Below are positions 56,089-64,000 of a stretch of 64,000 nt of DNA, piece after piece. Source of the DNA: Streptomyces sp. SirexAA-E (GTDB taxonomy: Bacteria; Actinomycetota; Actinomycetes; Streptomycetales; Streptomycetaceae). Numbering within the stretch: the stretch's first letter is position 1; every line of letters starts with the position of its first letter. The notes beneath the pieces were generated by a model that saw nothing but the letters and a program-made list of their open reading frames with translations, was not told the DNA's origin and made no database searches. Position numbers and translations under genes: made by a program. The stretch spans positions 4,588,001 to 4,652,000 of the forward strand of contig NC_015953.1 in NCBI RefSeq assembly GCF_000177195.2, written 5' to 3'.

Positions 56089-57465
56089 ATGCCGGCCAGC
56101 TCCGCACCTCTTCCCCCGCACTCCGAGAATCGCGTCATCGAGCCGCTGTACGCAGAGATTCTCCGGCGCAACCAGGGCGAGAGGGAGTTCCACCAGGCGG
56201 TCCGCGAGGTCCTCGAAACCCTCGGCCCGGTGCTGTCGCAGCGGCCCGAGTTCGTGGACGCCCGCATCATCGAGCGGATCTGCGAGCCCGAGCGCCAGCT
56301 CATCTTCCGGGTGCCGTGGTCGGACGACTCCGGCGACATCCACGTCAACCGGGGATTCCGCGTCGAGTTCTCCAGCTCGCTCGGCCCGTACAAGGGCGGA
56401 CTGCGCTTCCACCCGTCCGTCAACCTCGGCATCGTCAAGTTCCTCGGCTTCGAGCAGATCTTCAAGAACGCCCTCACCGGCATGCCGATCGGCGGCGGCA
56501 AGGGCGGCGCGGACTTCGACCCCAAGGGCCGCTCGGACGCCGAGATCATGCGGTTCTGCCAGTCGTTCATGACCGAACTCCACCGCCACCTGGGCGAGTA
56601 CACCGACGTGCCCGCCGGTGACATCGGTGTCGGCGGCCGCGAGATCGGCTACCTCTTCGGCCAGTACAAGCGCATCACCAACCGCTACGAGTCGGGCGTG
56701 CTCACCGGCAAGGGCCTCGGCTGGGGCGGCGCCCTGGTGCGGACCGAGGCCACCGGCTACGGCTGCGTCCTGTTCACCGCCGAGATGCTGCGCAGCCGCG
56801 GCGAGTCGCTGGACGGCCAGCGCATCGCCGTCTCCGGCTCCGGGAACGTGGCCATCTACGCGATCGAGAAGGCCCAGCAGCTCGGCGCGACCGTGGTGAC
56901 CTGCTCCGACTCCGGCGGCTACGTCGTGGACGAGAAGGGCATCGACCTCGCCCTGCTCAAGGAGATCAAGGAGGAGGGCCGCGGCCGCATCTCCGAGTAC
57001 GCCGAGCGGCGCGGCGCGCACGTGCGGTACGTCGAGGGCACGGGCGTCTGGAACGTCCCGGTGGACGTGGCGCTGCCCTGCGCCACGCAGAACGAACTGC
57101 ACGAGGAGGACGCGCGCGCCCTCGTCCGCAACGGGGTGAAGGCGGTCGCCGAGGGCGCCAACATGCCGACCACCCCCGAGGCGGTCCGGGTCTTCCAGGA
57201 GGCCGGTGTCGCCTTCGCTCCCGGCAAGGCGGCCAACGCGGGCGGTGTGGCCACCAGCGCCCTGGAGATGCAGCAGAACGCCTCCCGGGACTCCTGGACC
57301 TTCGCCCACACCGAGGAGCGCCTGGCGGAGATCATGCGCCACATCCACGACTCCTGCTACACCACCGCCGAGCGCTACGGCAGCCCCGGCAACTACGTGG
57401 TGGGCGCCAACATCGCGGGCTTCGAGCTCGTCGCGGACGCGATGCTGGCCCAGGGCCTGATCTGA
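56089..57465 (+). CDS. gdhA: NADP-type glutamate dehydrogenase
   Basis: 458 residues. The hexameric GDH signature includes PYKGGLRFHPSVNLGIVKFLGFEQIFKN (active-site Lys), GGGKGG(A)DFDPKGRSD, DIGVGGREIGYLFGQYK, the Rossmann motif VSGSGNVA, and AEGANMPTTPEA. It assimilates ammonia: 2-oxoglutarate + NH4 + NADPH to glutamate. ATG 56089 with GGAAGG upstream fits the family N-terminus; ATG 56059 is in frame. Length matches small NADP-dependent enzymes, not the large NAD-GDH of Streptomyces. Its position near hutH and AfsQ concerns nitrogen, but no operon link. Confidence 0.93.
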   Translation: MPASSAPLPPHSENRVIEPLYAEILRRNQGEREFHQAVREVLETLGPVLSQRPEFVDARIIERICEPERQLIFRVPWSDDSGDIHVNRGFRVEFSSSLGPYKGGLRFHPSVNLGIVKFLGFEQIFKNALTGMPIGGGKGGADFDPKGRSDAEIMRFCQSFMTELHRHLGEYTDVPAGDIGVGGREIGYLFGQYKRITNRYESGVLTGKGLGWGGALVRTEATGYGCVLFTAEMLRSRGESLDGQRIAVSGSGNVAIYAIEKAQQLGATVVTCSDSGGYVVDEKGIDLALLKEIKEEGRGRISEYAERRGAHVRYVEGTGVWNVPVDVALPCATQNELHEEDARALVRNGVKAVAEGANMPTTPEAVRVFQEAGVAFAPGKAANAGGVATSALEMQQNASRDSWTFAHTEERLAEIMRHIHDSCYTTAERYGSPGNYVVGANIAGFELVADAMLAQGLI

Positions 57466-57470
57466 CGTAC

Positions 57471-57508
57471 GGGGCCGCCCGGCCGCCCCCGGGTGACCGG
57501 GCGGCCCC
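57471..57508. terminator. Bidirectional terminator after gdhA
   Basis: 12-bp stem GGGGCCGCCCGG/CCGGGCGGCCCC with a 14-nt loop between converging genes. Confidence 0.87.
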
Positions 57509-57523
57509 GCACGCCGTACGCCC

Positions 57524-57931
57524 TCAGGAGACGGGACCCCCGGATGCGGCCGGGCCCCGGAAGAACTCGGCGCAGGCCGTGTTCACCACCAGGACCACGG
57601 CGAGGACCACCGCCGCCACCGGATGCCCGACGCCGTACACGGCGGCCGCTCCGCCGCCCAGGACCAGGGCCTTCACCGCCAGTACCCCGGCCGGGGACCC
57701 CCGGAACCGGGCGCGGGGAGCAGCGAACAGCCCCCACAGGACCGCGGCCGCGGCCGGGGTCCCGATACCCAGCACCGCCGACACGAGCGCCCCGTCCACC
57801 GCGGTGAAGCCCCACCAGGCCAGTGCGCCGAGGACGCCCAGTTCCAGGACGAACGCGAGGACCTCGTTGGCGGCGAACCAGGGCCTGCCGTGCCAGGCGG
57901 TGAGCTGTCCGTGACCGTCGTCGGCCGTCAT
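57524..57931 (-). CDS. YrdB/DUF2568-type membrane protein
   Basis: 135 residues with four hydrophobic segments. The family pattern begins FAANEVLAFVLELGVLGALAWWGF, followed by VLGIGTPAAAAVLWGLFAAPRARFRGSP, AVKALVLGGGAAAVYGVGHP and VLAVVLVVNTACAEFF. Small inner-membrane proteins of unknown function (DUF2568). ATG 57931 has a G-rich stretch upstream. Converges on gdhA. Confidence 0.8.
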   Translation of the reverse strand: MTADDGHGQLTAWHGRPWFAANEVLAFVLELGVLGALAWWGFTAVDGALVSAVLGIGTPAAAAVLWGLFAAPRARFRGSPAGVLAVKALVLGGGAAAVYGVGHPVAAVVLAVVLVVNTACAEFFRGPAASGGPVS

Positions 57932-58106
57932 CCGTCGTACGCCCCCTTCCTCTTCGCCCCGCTCGATCAGGTGTGGGCGAAGAGTAGCGGGACTCCGCTC
58001 TCTCCGTACCCGCCCTGTGCCACACACGGTTCTGCGGACAGCAGATCAGCCCGGCGCGGAACGCCTCCCCCTCCCGCCGGGGGCTCCGCGCTCCTAGGCT
58101 GGGGTG

Positions 58107-58466
58107 ATGAACAGCCGCCCCGCGCCGGACCGCGCCCCCGTCGTCCCGCTCCGTCCCCTCGCCCCCAGGCAGCCGCTGTGGCGGGACGTCGTCGGAGCTG
58201 TCCTGCGTGGTGAACGGCAGGCGCAGGGGCGGAGGTTGAAGGACGTGGCGGAGGTGGCGCGGATATCGGTGCCGTACCTCTCCGAGATCGAGCGGGGGCG
58301 CAAGGAAGCCTCCTCCGAGGTCCTCTCGGCGGCGGCCGGCGCGCTCGGTCTCGGCCTGGCCGACGTGCTGTCCCTGGCCCAGGACGAGCTGGTGCGCCAC
58401 ACCGTGGCCTCCCGGCCGGCTCCGGGCCGCACCGTCTCCAGGGCCCAGGTGCGGCTGGCCGCCTGA
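58107..58466 (+). CDS. XRE-family helix-turn-helix regulator (ClgR-like)
   Basis: 119 residues. A Pro/Arg-rich N-terminus is followed by a single HTH_3 domain (about 27-88): LWRDVVGAVLRGERQAQGRRLKDVAEVARI, then SVPYLSEIERGRKEASSEVLSAAAGALGL. This resembles the Clp gene regulator ClgR of actinobacteria, but without the full typical C-terminal degradation signal; the ending is ...SRAQVRLAA, whose AA might act as a Clp degron. TAGGCT (58095-58100) 6 nt before ATG 58107 suggests leaderless translation. Targets unknown. Confidence 0.85.
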   Translation: MNSRPAPDRAPVVPLRPLAPRQPLWRDVVGAVLRGERQAQGRRLKDVAEVARISVPYLSEIERGRKEASSEVLSAAAGALGLGLADVLSLAQDELVRHTVASRPAPGRTVSRAQVRLAA

Positions 58467-58499
58467 CGCGGTGTGAGCGCGCCGGACGGCCGCCGCGCC

Positions 58500-59285
58500 C
58501 TACTTCACCGTGACCGCGTCACCGGTGGAGACGACCTTCATGGTCGTCGTCGTCCCGAGGAACGCCCAGCGCCAACTGCCCGAGGCCGTGGCCTTCACCG
58601 TCGCACGGAGGTTGCCCTTGCTGTCCGTGGTCGCCGTCCTGACCGTGTGGTAGGAGCCACCGGGCTTCTTGTACTGGAGCTTCACCACCTGCTTGGTGAA
58701 GCCGTGGTACTTGAGGTCCGTCCAGTTGGCCCGGGACAGCTTGCCGGTGACGGTGAGCGTGTGCCCCTTCTTCACCGGTTCGGGCGCCGCGTCCGTGGTG
58801 AGGGTCGCCGCGCGCTTCACCTTGAAGGTGGCGATGCGGTCGGAGATCCAGTAGTCACCGTCGTTGGCCTGCACGGTGGCGTTGACCTGCCAGGTGCCCG
58901 CGACCGCGTTGGCGTCCCAGCCCCTGTTCCCGCTTCCGTACGAGTCGATCCAGGTCGGGTCGATCTCCATCGTCGCGGTGCACCGGGAGGTGGTGCCGCT
59001 GCTCTTCTTGCACGTCGTGCCCAGATACGAGACCGGCCCGTGGCTGTTGGCCACGTTGAAGGCGGACACATAGGTGACCCGCTTCACCCCCGAGTTGTCC
59101 TTGATCGTCATGTCGATCGCGAACCGCTTCGGGCTCTTGACCCCGACGATCACGCTGCCGCCCTTGTTCACGACGGTCTTCGTCACGCGGACGTCCCCCC
59201 GCCCCTCGGCGTGTGCGGCCGGTGCCGTCACCGTCGCGGTGACCACCGCCCCCACGGCCGCGAGCGTCGCGATGCCTCTGCGCAT
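58500..59285 (-). CDS. Secreted protein with calcium/Ig-like repeat segments
   Basis: 261 residues. Signal peptide about 1-26 (ATVTAPAAHA-EG). The mature protein is beta-rich with an N-terminal DVRVTKTVVNKGGSVIVG domain, a Cys pair (TTCKKSSGTTSRC) and a C-terminal Ig-like region (LTTDAAPEPVKKGHTLTVTGKLSR ... KGNLRATVKATASGSWRWAFLG). The C-terminal half resembles repeat modules common in Streptomyces secreted proteins. No catalytic motif is visible. Function unknown. Confidence 0.8.
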   Translation of the reverse strand: MRRGIATLAAVGAVVTATVTAPAAHAEGRGDVRVTKTVVNKGGSVIVGVKSPKRFAIDMTIKDNSGVKRVTYVSAFNVANSHGPVSYLGTTCKKSSGTTSRCTATMEIDPTWIDSYGSGNRGWDANAVAGTWQVNATVQANDGDYWISDRIATFKVKRAATLTTDAAPEPVKKGHTLTVTGKLSRANWTDLKYHGFTKQVVKLQYKKPGGSYHTVRTATTDSKGNLRATVKATASGSWRWAFLGTTTTMKVVSTGDAVTVK

Positions 59286-59394
59286 GTCCCCACCCCTGTT
59301 CTGCCGCCCGCCCGTGTCGGGCGGAGGAACAGGGTAGCGATCACGCGCACGCCCGGGGTGCGGGGGTGGGGCACGCGGGCCCGGCTCGACGAAA

Positions 59395-59421
59395 CGGCCC
59401 CCGGCCGGTGGCCGGGAGCCG
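59395..59421 (-). terminator. Terminator after msrA
   Basis: 12-bp stem CGGCCCCCGGCC/GGCCGGGAGCCG with one mismatch and a 3-nt loop, 20 bp beyond the msrA stop in its direction of transcription. Confidence 0.75.
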
Positions 59422-59440
59422 TCGAGGAGCGCGCCGGGGC

Positions 59441-60154
59441 CTACTTCTCCGCAGCCTTGGGTGCCGGGGCGATGCCCGTCGGGCAGGCGCGGCCCCAGTT
59501 GGTCTCGGAGGGGGACTCCAGGGTGGCGCCCGTGCCGCCGATGCCGCAGTAGCCGTCCGGGTTCTTGTCCAGGTACTGCTGGTGGTAGGCCTCCGCCGGC
59601 CAGAAGGTGCGGCCCTCGGCCGGGAGGATCTCCGTGGTGATCTCGCCGAGGCCCGCGCCGGTCAGCACCTTCTGGAACGCCTCACGGGACGCCGCCGCGG
59701 CCTCCGCCTGCTCGGGGGAGTGGGTGTAGAGCGCCGAGCGGTACTGCGTACCGACGTCGTTGCCCTGGCGGAAGCCCTGGGTCGGGTTGTGCGACTCCCA
59801 GAAGAGCTTCAGCAGCTCCGCGTAGCTCACGACCGTCGGGTCGAAGACGACGCGGACCGCTTCGGTGTGGCCCGTCAGGCCCGAGCAGGTCTCCTCGTAC
59901 GTCGGGTTCTCGGTGTATCCGCCCTGGTAGCCGACGAGAGTCGTCCAGACACCCTCGGTCTGCCAGAACTTGCGCTCGGCGCCCCAGAAACAGCCCAGCG
60001 CGAAGTCCGCGACCTCCAGGCCCTGCGGGTACGGGCCGGTCAGCGCGTTGCCGAGGACCGTGTGGCGGGACGGGACCGGGAACTCGGGGACGGGGCGGCC
60101 GCGCAGGGCCTCCTGCGGGGTGGGGAGCTGCGGGGTGCGGCGGGTCAGGAACAT
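59441..60154 (-). CDS. msrA: Peptide-methionine (S)-S-oxide reductase
   Basis: 237 residues. The catalytic motif GCFWGAERKFW carries the nucleophilic Cys; GYQGGYTENPTYEETCSGLTGHTEAV is the family core; a resolving Cys is likely in DGYCGIGG. An N-terminal extension of about 50 residues (LTRRTPQLPTPQEALRGRP) precedes the MsrA core, which is common in actinobacteria. It repairs oxidised methionine with thioredoxin. GGAGGAG lies about 9 nt before ATG 60154. Confidence 0.93.
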   Translation of the reverse strand: MFLTRRTPQLPTPQEALRGRPVPEFPVPSRHTVLGNALTGPYPQGLEVADFALGCFWGAERKFWQTEGVWTTLVGYQGGYTENPTYEETCSGLTGHTEAVRVVFDPTVVSYAELLKLFWESHNPTQGFRQGNDVGTQYRSALYTHSPEQAEAAAASREAFQKVLTGAGLGEITTEILPAEGRTFWPAEAYHQQYLDKNPDGYCGIGGTGATLESPSETNWGRACPTGIAPAPKAAEK

Positions 60155-60223
60155 GCGGGGGGCTCCTCCGGGGATCGGGTTCGCCCTGTACAACACGGCC
60201 GGAGCCCCCGCTGTTCCGCCTTC

Positions 60224-60373
60224 TCAGGGGGCGGGGGACGGGGGATCGCGGCGGTCGCGGTCCGGGTCCTGGACGGACTCGTAGGAGTCCAGGTAGGCGC
60301 TCGTCTTCTTCCTGGTGCGCAGCCAGAAGAAGACGGCGAGGCCGATCAGGACGAGCGGGATCAGGCGGGCCAT
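60224..60373 (-). CDS. 49-residue single-helix membrane protein
   Basis: A short frame starting MARLIPLVLIGLAVFFWLRTR: one transmembrane helix at the N-terminus, a basic stop-transfer segment (RTRKKTS) and a charged cytoplasmic tail (DSYESVQDPDRDRRDPPSPAP). GGAAGGAC is well placed before ATG 60373. It lies between the membrane TPR-like protein and msrA in the same direction. Function unknown. Confidence 0.72.
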   Translation of the reverse strand: MARLIPLVLIGLAVFFWLRTRKKTSAYLDSYESVQDPDRDRRDPPSPAP

Positions 60374-60420
60374 GGGGCGTCCTTCCGGTCGGAGGGCGGG
60401 GGCGGAAAGCGGGCCGGCTC

Positions 60421-61533
60421 TCAGCGCGGGAGGGTGGCCGGGTTGCCGCCGTTCGCCTCGTACCCGGCGACCGCCAGCGCGCGGTACACCGTGTATTCGG
60501 CGGCCGGGTCCGGGTTCTGCGTCCAGGGCAGCGCGCCCACGTGTCCGTCGATGTGGACCAGCTGGTGCATCGCCTCCGACCAGCGTTCCATCCGGACGAG
60601 GAAGAGGACCAGCAGGTGCCGGACATGGGCGAGCATCGGGTCGTCCGGCCGGGCCGCGTGCACCGCGAACAGGGCGCCCTCGACCGCCTTCGTCACCACG
60701 ACGCCCCGGTAGAAGCCCTGCACCAGATTGACCTCGGGCAGGTGCTCGTACACCGCGAACAGCGGCAGCGCGGCGAGCAGCGAGCCCCGCGGGGCGCGGG
60801 CCGCGGCGGTGGTCGCGAAGCGTTCGGCCTCCTCGCGGGAGCCGTGCCACTTCTCGCACCAGAAGTGCAGGGCGGCGATGTGCGCGCCCATGTGCGCGGG
60901 CGCCCGGTCGATGATCTTCGCCCAGAGCTGGTCGAACTGCTCGTGGGAGTAGCCCAGTCCGCGCGCCACGGCCAGCTCCACGAGGTACGGGATCGGGTCG
61001 CCCGGTGCCAGCAGCGCCGCGTCACCGGCGACGGCACGGGCCTCCTCCAGGATCACCCGGAAGTCGTCCGTGCCCACCGTGCCCGTACGCCACGCCTGCT
61101 GGACCAGGAACTCCGCGTGCACGGCGGCGGCGCCGGCGTCCTTGGGGGCCTCGGCCCGCCAGTTGCGCAGCCAGGCGCCGCCCTCGCCGGGCCGCTGGGC
61201 CAGTTCGAGCGAGGCCGCTCCGGCGAACGCCTGCACCCGCTGCCAGCGGGTCTCGCCCTCCTTGGGTGTGGCGGCGAGCAGTTGGGAGGCGGCCCGCCAG
61301 TTCTGGGTGCCCTGCACGACGTCGAGGACGTCGAGGAGGTCCTGGTCGGGTCCGGGCATCCGGACGTCCAGCTCCTCCTGGCGCGCGAAACCGTAGGTGT
61401 CGGGGTCCGCGGCGTCCGGCGAGCCGGGCGCGACCTGGCGGATGCCGCCGCGACGGCGGAGCACGAGCGGGCCGACGACGGCGACGAGCATGCACAGCGC
61501 GAGCAGGAACCACAGAATCTCCATGCGGTCCAT
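60421..61533 (-). CDS. Membrane-anchored helical-repeat protein of unknown function
   Basis: 370 residues. One N-terminal transmembrane helix (MEILWFLLALCMLVAVVGPLVL) then a soluble all-helical domain with repeat-like helices (NWRAASQLLAATPKEGETRWQR ... GGAWLRNWRAEAPKDAGAAAVHAEFLVQQA ... GAHIAALHFWCEKWHGSREEAERFATTAAARAP) that suggest TPR-like scaffolding. No enzyme motif. An ATG at 61524 is an alternative start. Similar genes sit near metB in other Streptomyces as I recall, but the role is unknown. It is divergent from metB over 71 bp. Confidence 0.82.
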   Translation of the reverse strand: MDRMEILWFLLALCMLVAVVGPLVLRRRGGIRQVAPGSPDAADPDTYGFARQEELDVRMPGPDQDLLDVLDVVQGTQNWRAASQLLAATPKEGETRWQRVQAFAGAASLELAQRPGEGGAWLRNWRAEAPKDAGAAAVHAEFLVQQAWRTGTVGTDDFRVILEEARAVAGDAALLAPGDPIPYLVELAVARGLGYSHEQFDQLWAKIIDRAPAHMGAHIAALHFWCEKWHGSREEAERFATTAAARAPRGSLLAALPLFAVYEHLPEVNLVQGFYRGVVVTKAVEGALFAVHAARPDDPMLAHVRHLLVLFLVRMERWSEAMHQLVHIDGHVGALPWTQNPDPAAEYTVYRALAVAGYEANGGNPATLPR

Positions 61534-61604
61534 TGTCCCCGGACGGGTAACCGTACGGCGCAGTGGCCCGGAAGTGCCCTCGGGACGAACTACGCTCGGT
61601 TCCC

Positions 61605-62750
61605 ATGAGCGACCAGCACAGCTTCGAGACCCTCGCGATCCACGCCGGAAACACGGCGGATCCCCTCACCGGCGCCGTGGTCCCGCCGATCTACCAGGTG
61701 TCCACGTACAAGCAGGACGGTGTCGGCGGGCTGCGGGGCGGCTACGAGTACAGCCGCAGCGCCAACCCCACCCGCACCGCACTGGAGGAGAACCTGGCGG
61801 CCCTGGAAGGCGGCCGTCGCGGCCTCGCCTTCGCCTCCGGCCTCGCCGCCGAGGACTGCCTCCTGCGGACGCTGCTCGCGCCCGGTGACCACGTCGTCAT
61901 CCCGAACGACGCCTACGGCGGCACGTTCCGGCTGTTCGCGAAGGTCGCCTCGCGCTGGGGCGTGGAGTTCTCGGTGGCCGACACCTCGGACGTCGACGCG
62001 GTGCGCGCGGCGATCACCCCCCGCACCAAGGCGGTCTGGGTGGAGACCCCGTCCAACCCGCTGCTCGGCATCACCGACATCGCGGCCGTCGCGGGTGTGG
62101 CCCGGCAGGCGGGCGTGCGGCTCGTCGTCGACAACACCTTCGCCAGCCCCTACCTCCAGCAGCCGCTCGCGCTCGGCGCGGACGTCGTGGTGCACTCCAC
62201 CACCAAGTACATGGGCGGGCACTCGGACGTGGTCGGCGGTGCGCTGGTCACCGACGACCCCCAGCTCGCCGATGAACTGGTGTACCACCAGAACGCGATG
62301 GGCGCCGTCGCCGGGCCGTTCGACGCGTGGCTGGTGCTGCGCGGCATCAAGACGCTGGCGGTGCGCATGGACCGCCACGACGAGAACGCCACCAAGGTGG
62401 CCGACCTGCTGACCCGGCACCCCAAGGTGAGCCAGGTCCTCTACCCGGGTCTGCCGGAGCACCCGGGGCACGAGGTCGCCGCCAAGCAGATGAAGGCGTT
62501 CGGCGGGATGGTGTCCTTCCGCGTCGCGGGCGGCGAGGAGGCGGCGGTCGAGGTCTGCAACCGGGCGAAGCTGTTCACGCTCGGTGAGTCCCTCGGCGGT
62601 GTGGAGTCGCTGATCGAGCACCCGGGCCGGATGACGCACGCGTCCACCGCCGGTTCCCTGCTGGAGGTGCCGGCCGACCTGGTCCGGCTGTCCGTCGGCA
62701 TCGAGAACGCCGACGACCTGCTGGCCGACCTCACCCAGGCGCTCGGCTGA
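61605..62750 (+). CDS. metB: Cystathionine gamma-synthase
   Basis: 381 residues of the Cys/Met PLP-dependent family. The PLP-binding Lys is in VVHSTTKYMGGHSDVVGG; YEYSRSANPTRTALEENLAALEGG and the FASGLAAEDCLLRTLL segment match gamma-synthases/lyases, and the C-terminus carries ESLGGVESLIEHPGRMTHAS. It joins an O-acylated homoserine with cysteine to cystathionine; some homologues also cleave cystathionine (gamma-lyase), which the sequence alone does not exclude. ATG 61605 lies 8 nt after TACGCT, suggesting a leaderless mRNA. Confidence 0.9.
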   Translation: MSDQHSFETLAIHAGNTADPLTGAVVPPIYQVSTYKQDGVGGLRGGYEYSRSANPTRTALEENLAALEGGRRGLAFASGLAAEDCLLRTLLAPGDHVVIPNDAYGGTFRLFAKVASRWGVEFSVADTSDVDAVRAAITPRTKAVWVETPSNPLLGITDIAAVAGVARQAGVRLVVDNTFASPYLQQPLALGADVVVHSTTKYMGGHSDVVGGALVTDDPQLADELVYHQNAMGAVAGPFDAWLVLRGIKTLAVRMDRHDENATKVADLLTRHPKVSQVLYPGLPEHPGHEVAAKQMKAFGGMVSFRVAGGEEAAVEVCNRAKLFTLGESLGGVESLIEHPGRMTHASTAGSLLEVPADLVRLSVGIENADDLLADLTQALG

Positions 62751-62758
62751 GTGACGTG

Positions 62759-62803
62759 CGGACGCCCGGCGGCCGAGGGGACTCCCCGGCCGCCGGGCGT
62801 CCG
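62759..62803. terminator. Bidirectional terminator after metB
   Basis: Perfect 16-bp stem starting CGGACGCCCGGCGGCC, with a loop that contains GGGG-act-CCCC and can extend the stem. Confidence 0.92.
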
Positions 62804-62837
62804 TGTCACCCCGGGCCGTCGCCCCGGGGTTTCGCCG

Positions 62838-63368
62838 TCAGCCCTCCTGCGGCTGCTGGTGCGCGGCCGCGCGGGCGGCCAGGGAGGCGTTGAAGCGGGT
62901 CAGCAGCGCGCAGAAGGTGTCGCGCTCCTCCTCGCTCCAGTCGTCGGTCACCCGGGACATCAGCTCACGGCGCGAGGTACGGACCTCCTCCAGGCGCGTC
63001 TGGCCGCGCGGAGACAGCTGCAGGACGACCGCCCGGCCGTCCTCCGGGTGCGAGGTCCGCTTGACGAGGCCGGTGTCGACGAGCGGCGCCACCTGCCGGG
63101 TCACGGTCGACGAGTCGATGCCCATACCGGCGGCCAAGGCCTTGACCCCCATCGGGCCTTCCTTGTCGAGGCGGTTGAGCAGCAGGTAGGCGGCCCGGTC
63201 CATCGAGTTGCGGACCTGGCCGACACCGCCGAGGCGGGTCTGCTCGGCACGGCGGGCGAAGACGGCCACCTGGTGCTGGAGAGCGTCGAGGAGGTGGTCC
63301 GCCCCCGGGTCTCCGGGGGCGCTGCCCCCGGTGGGGGACGCGGCAGTCGACATGTCCTGAGGGGGCAT
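62838..63368 (-). CDS. MarR family transcriptional regulator
   Basis: 176 residues. The winged HTH covers about residues 45-125: AAYLLLNRLDKEGPMGVKALAAGMGIDSSTVTRQVAPLVDTGLV, then wing KRTSHPEDGRAVVLQLSPRG. A C-terminal dimerisation helix follows. Starts at 63368 or 63353 are both plausible. It is divergent from threonine deaminase, 156 bp away; no clear palindrome was seen between them. Effector and targets unknown. Confidence 0.88.
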   Translation of the reverse strand: MPPQDMSTAASPTGGSAPGDPGADHLLDALQHQVAVFARRAEQTRLGGVGQVRNSMDRAAYLLLNRLDKEGPMGVKALAAGMGIDSSTVTRQVAPLVDTGLVKRTSHPEDGRAVVLQLSPRGQTRLEEVRTSRRELMSRVTDDWSEEERDTFCALLTRFNASLAARAAAHQQPQEG

Positions 63369-63524
63369 GGCCGGGAGCTCTCTTCGTGCGGTGTCGGATG
63401 GGTGGGGGACAGAGTACGCGGCCCCGGGGCAACGTGTACCAGCGCTGCACAAACCTGTGGACACCACCGCAGCCCGCCATGAGACACGACGGCCCGGACG
63501 GCCTCGAACTGCAAGACTTGCGGT

Positions 63525-64000
63525 ATGACCTTCCGTACGTCGGCCCCCGTCCCGCCCCTGATCCTCGACGACGTCCGGGGGGCGCAGAAAATGCTCTCCG
63601 GGGTGGTGAAGACGACCGGGATGGCGGGCAGCCGCCACCTTTCGTCCCTGGTCGGCGCGCCGGTCCACCTCAAGTGCGAGAACCTCCAGCGCACCGGTTC
63701 GTTCAAACTGCGCGGCGCCTACGTACGGATCGCGGGCCTCAGCCCCGTGGAACGGGCCGCCGGGGTGGTGGCCGCGAGTGCCGGGAACCATGCGCAGGGT
63801 GTGGCACTGGCCTCCTCGCTCCTCGGCGTACGCTCCACCGTCTTCATGCCGGTCGGCGCCCCGCTGCCCAAGGTGGCGGCGACCCGTGAGTACGGCGCCG
63901 AGGTGCGGCTGCACGGCCAGGTCGTCGACGAGACGCTGGCCGCCGCGCAGGAGCACGCGGAGCGGACCGGGGCCGTCTTCATCCACCCCTTCGACCACCC
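63525..64000 (+). CDS. ilvA: Threonine ammonia-lyase (deaminase), N-terminal part, cut by window end
   Basis: 158 codons from ATG 63525 run off the right edge. The fold type II PLP domain shows the PLP-Lys motif GSFKLRGAY, the substrate/phosphate loops VAASAGNHAQGVALAS and VFMPVGAPLPKV, and HLKCENLQRTG. This identifies a threonine/serine dehydratase (biosynthetic IlvA or catabolic TdcB). The C-terminal ACT-like regulatory region that would tell them apart is outside the window. Divergent from the MarR gene. Confidence 0.85.
   Translation, partial: MTFRTSAPVPPLILDDVRGAQKMLSGVVKTTGMAGSRHLSSLVGAPVHLKCENLQRTGSFKLRGAYVRIAGLSPVERAAGVVAASAGNHAQGVALASSLLGVRSTVFMPVGAPLPKVAATREYGAEVRLHGQVVDETLAAAQEHAERTGAVFIHPFDH

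Overview
The window is high-GC actinobacterial chromosome and almost certainly Streptomyces. Evidence: strong third-position GC, many GTG starts, an AfsQ1/AfsQ2/SigQ locus, an LAxTG class-E sortase substrate, a small acyl-CoA carboxylase epsilon subunit, and a gene order that I recall (from memory, not a search) from the SCO4884-SCO4962 region of S. coelicolor. It is core chromosome with a few accessory insertions. I see no rRNA, tRNA, CRISPR array or intact insertion sequence.

Layout. 1-3.6 kb: end of a membrane protein, a divergent SDR dehydrogenase/TetR pair around a perfect 21-bp palindrome, and an M20 amidohydrolase. 3.7-10.9 kb: nucleoside uptake and salvage (Bmp-type lipoprotein, ABC ATPase, two permeases, cytidine deaminase, thymidine phosphorylase). 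11-16.7 kb: a decayed Uma2 pseudogene, STAS protein, ECF sigma factor, L,D-transpeptidase, MFS/LysR pair and an alpha/beta-hydrolase-like protein. 16.8-19.4 kb: adenosine deaminase and small envelope proteins. 19.4-22.6 kb: accessory TetR/MFS pair and a lone SUKH immunity-type gene. 22.6-26.5 kb: lipoprotein-afsQ2-afsQ1 and divergent sigQ. 28-35 kb: a deoC-aldehyde dehydrogenase-ALDH-like operon, a phosphopentomutase/phosphomannomutase-type enzyme and purine nucleoside phosphorylase. 35-45.5 kb: LpdA-type flavoprotein, DeoR and TetR regulators, acyl-CoA carboxylase genes accA2, pccE and pccB, Maf and BirA. 45.7-50.9 kb: adenylate cyclase, enoyl-CoA hydratase, GAF-GGDEF protein and hutH. 51-64 kb: sortase substrate, L,D-transpeptidase lipoprotein, MacB-like ABC pair, glutamate dehydrogenase, msrA, metB, MarR and a threonine deaminase cut by the window end.

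How the genes work together. The main theme is a complete nucleoside scavenging pathway spread over about 32 kb. Nucleosides are imported by the ABC system, deaminated by Cdd and Add, and cleaved by DeoA and PNP. The pentose phosphates pass through the phosphosugar mutase and DeoC, and the acetaldehyde made by DeoC can be oxidised by the co-transcribed aldehyde dehydrogenase. Six promoters, and only those of these transport and salvage units, carry the same palindrome, consensus TCTACGCGCGTAGA, placed on or beside the -10 element. This defines a regulon whose regulator is not identified here; it is the most interesting system in the window. A second theme is signalling: AfsQ1/Q2-SigQ, a class III adenylate cyclase and a GGDEF protein without an inhibitory site. 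Many genes look leaderless, with TANNNT placed 6-9 nt before an ATG or GTG.
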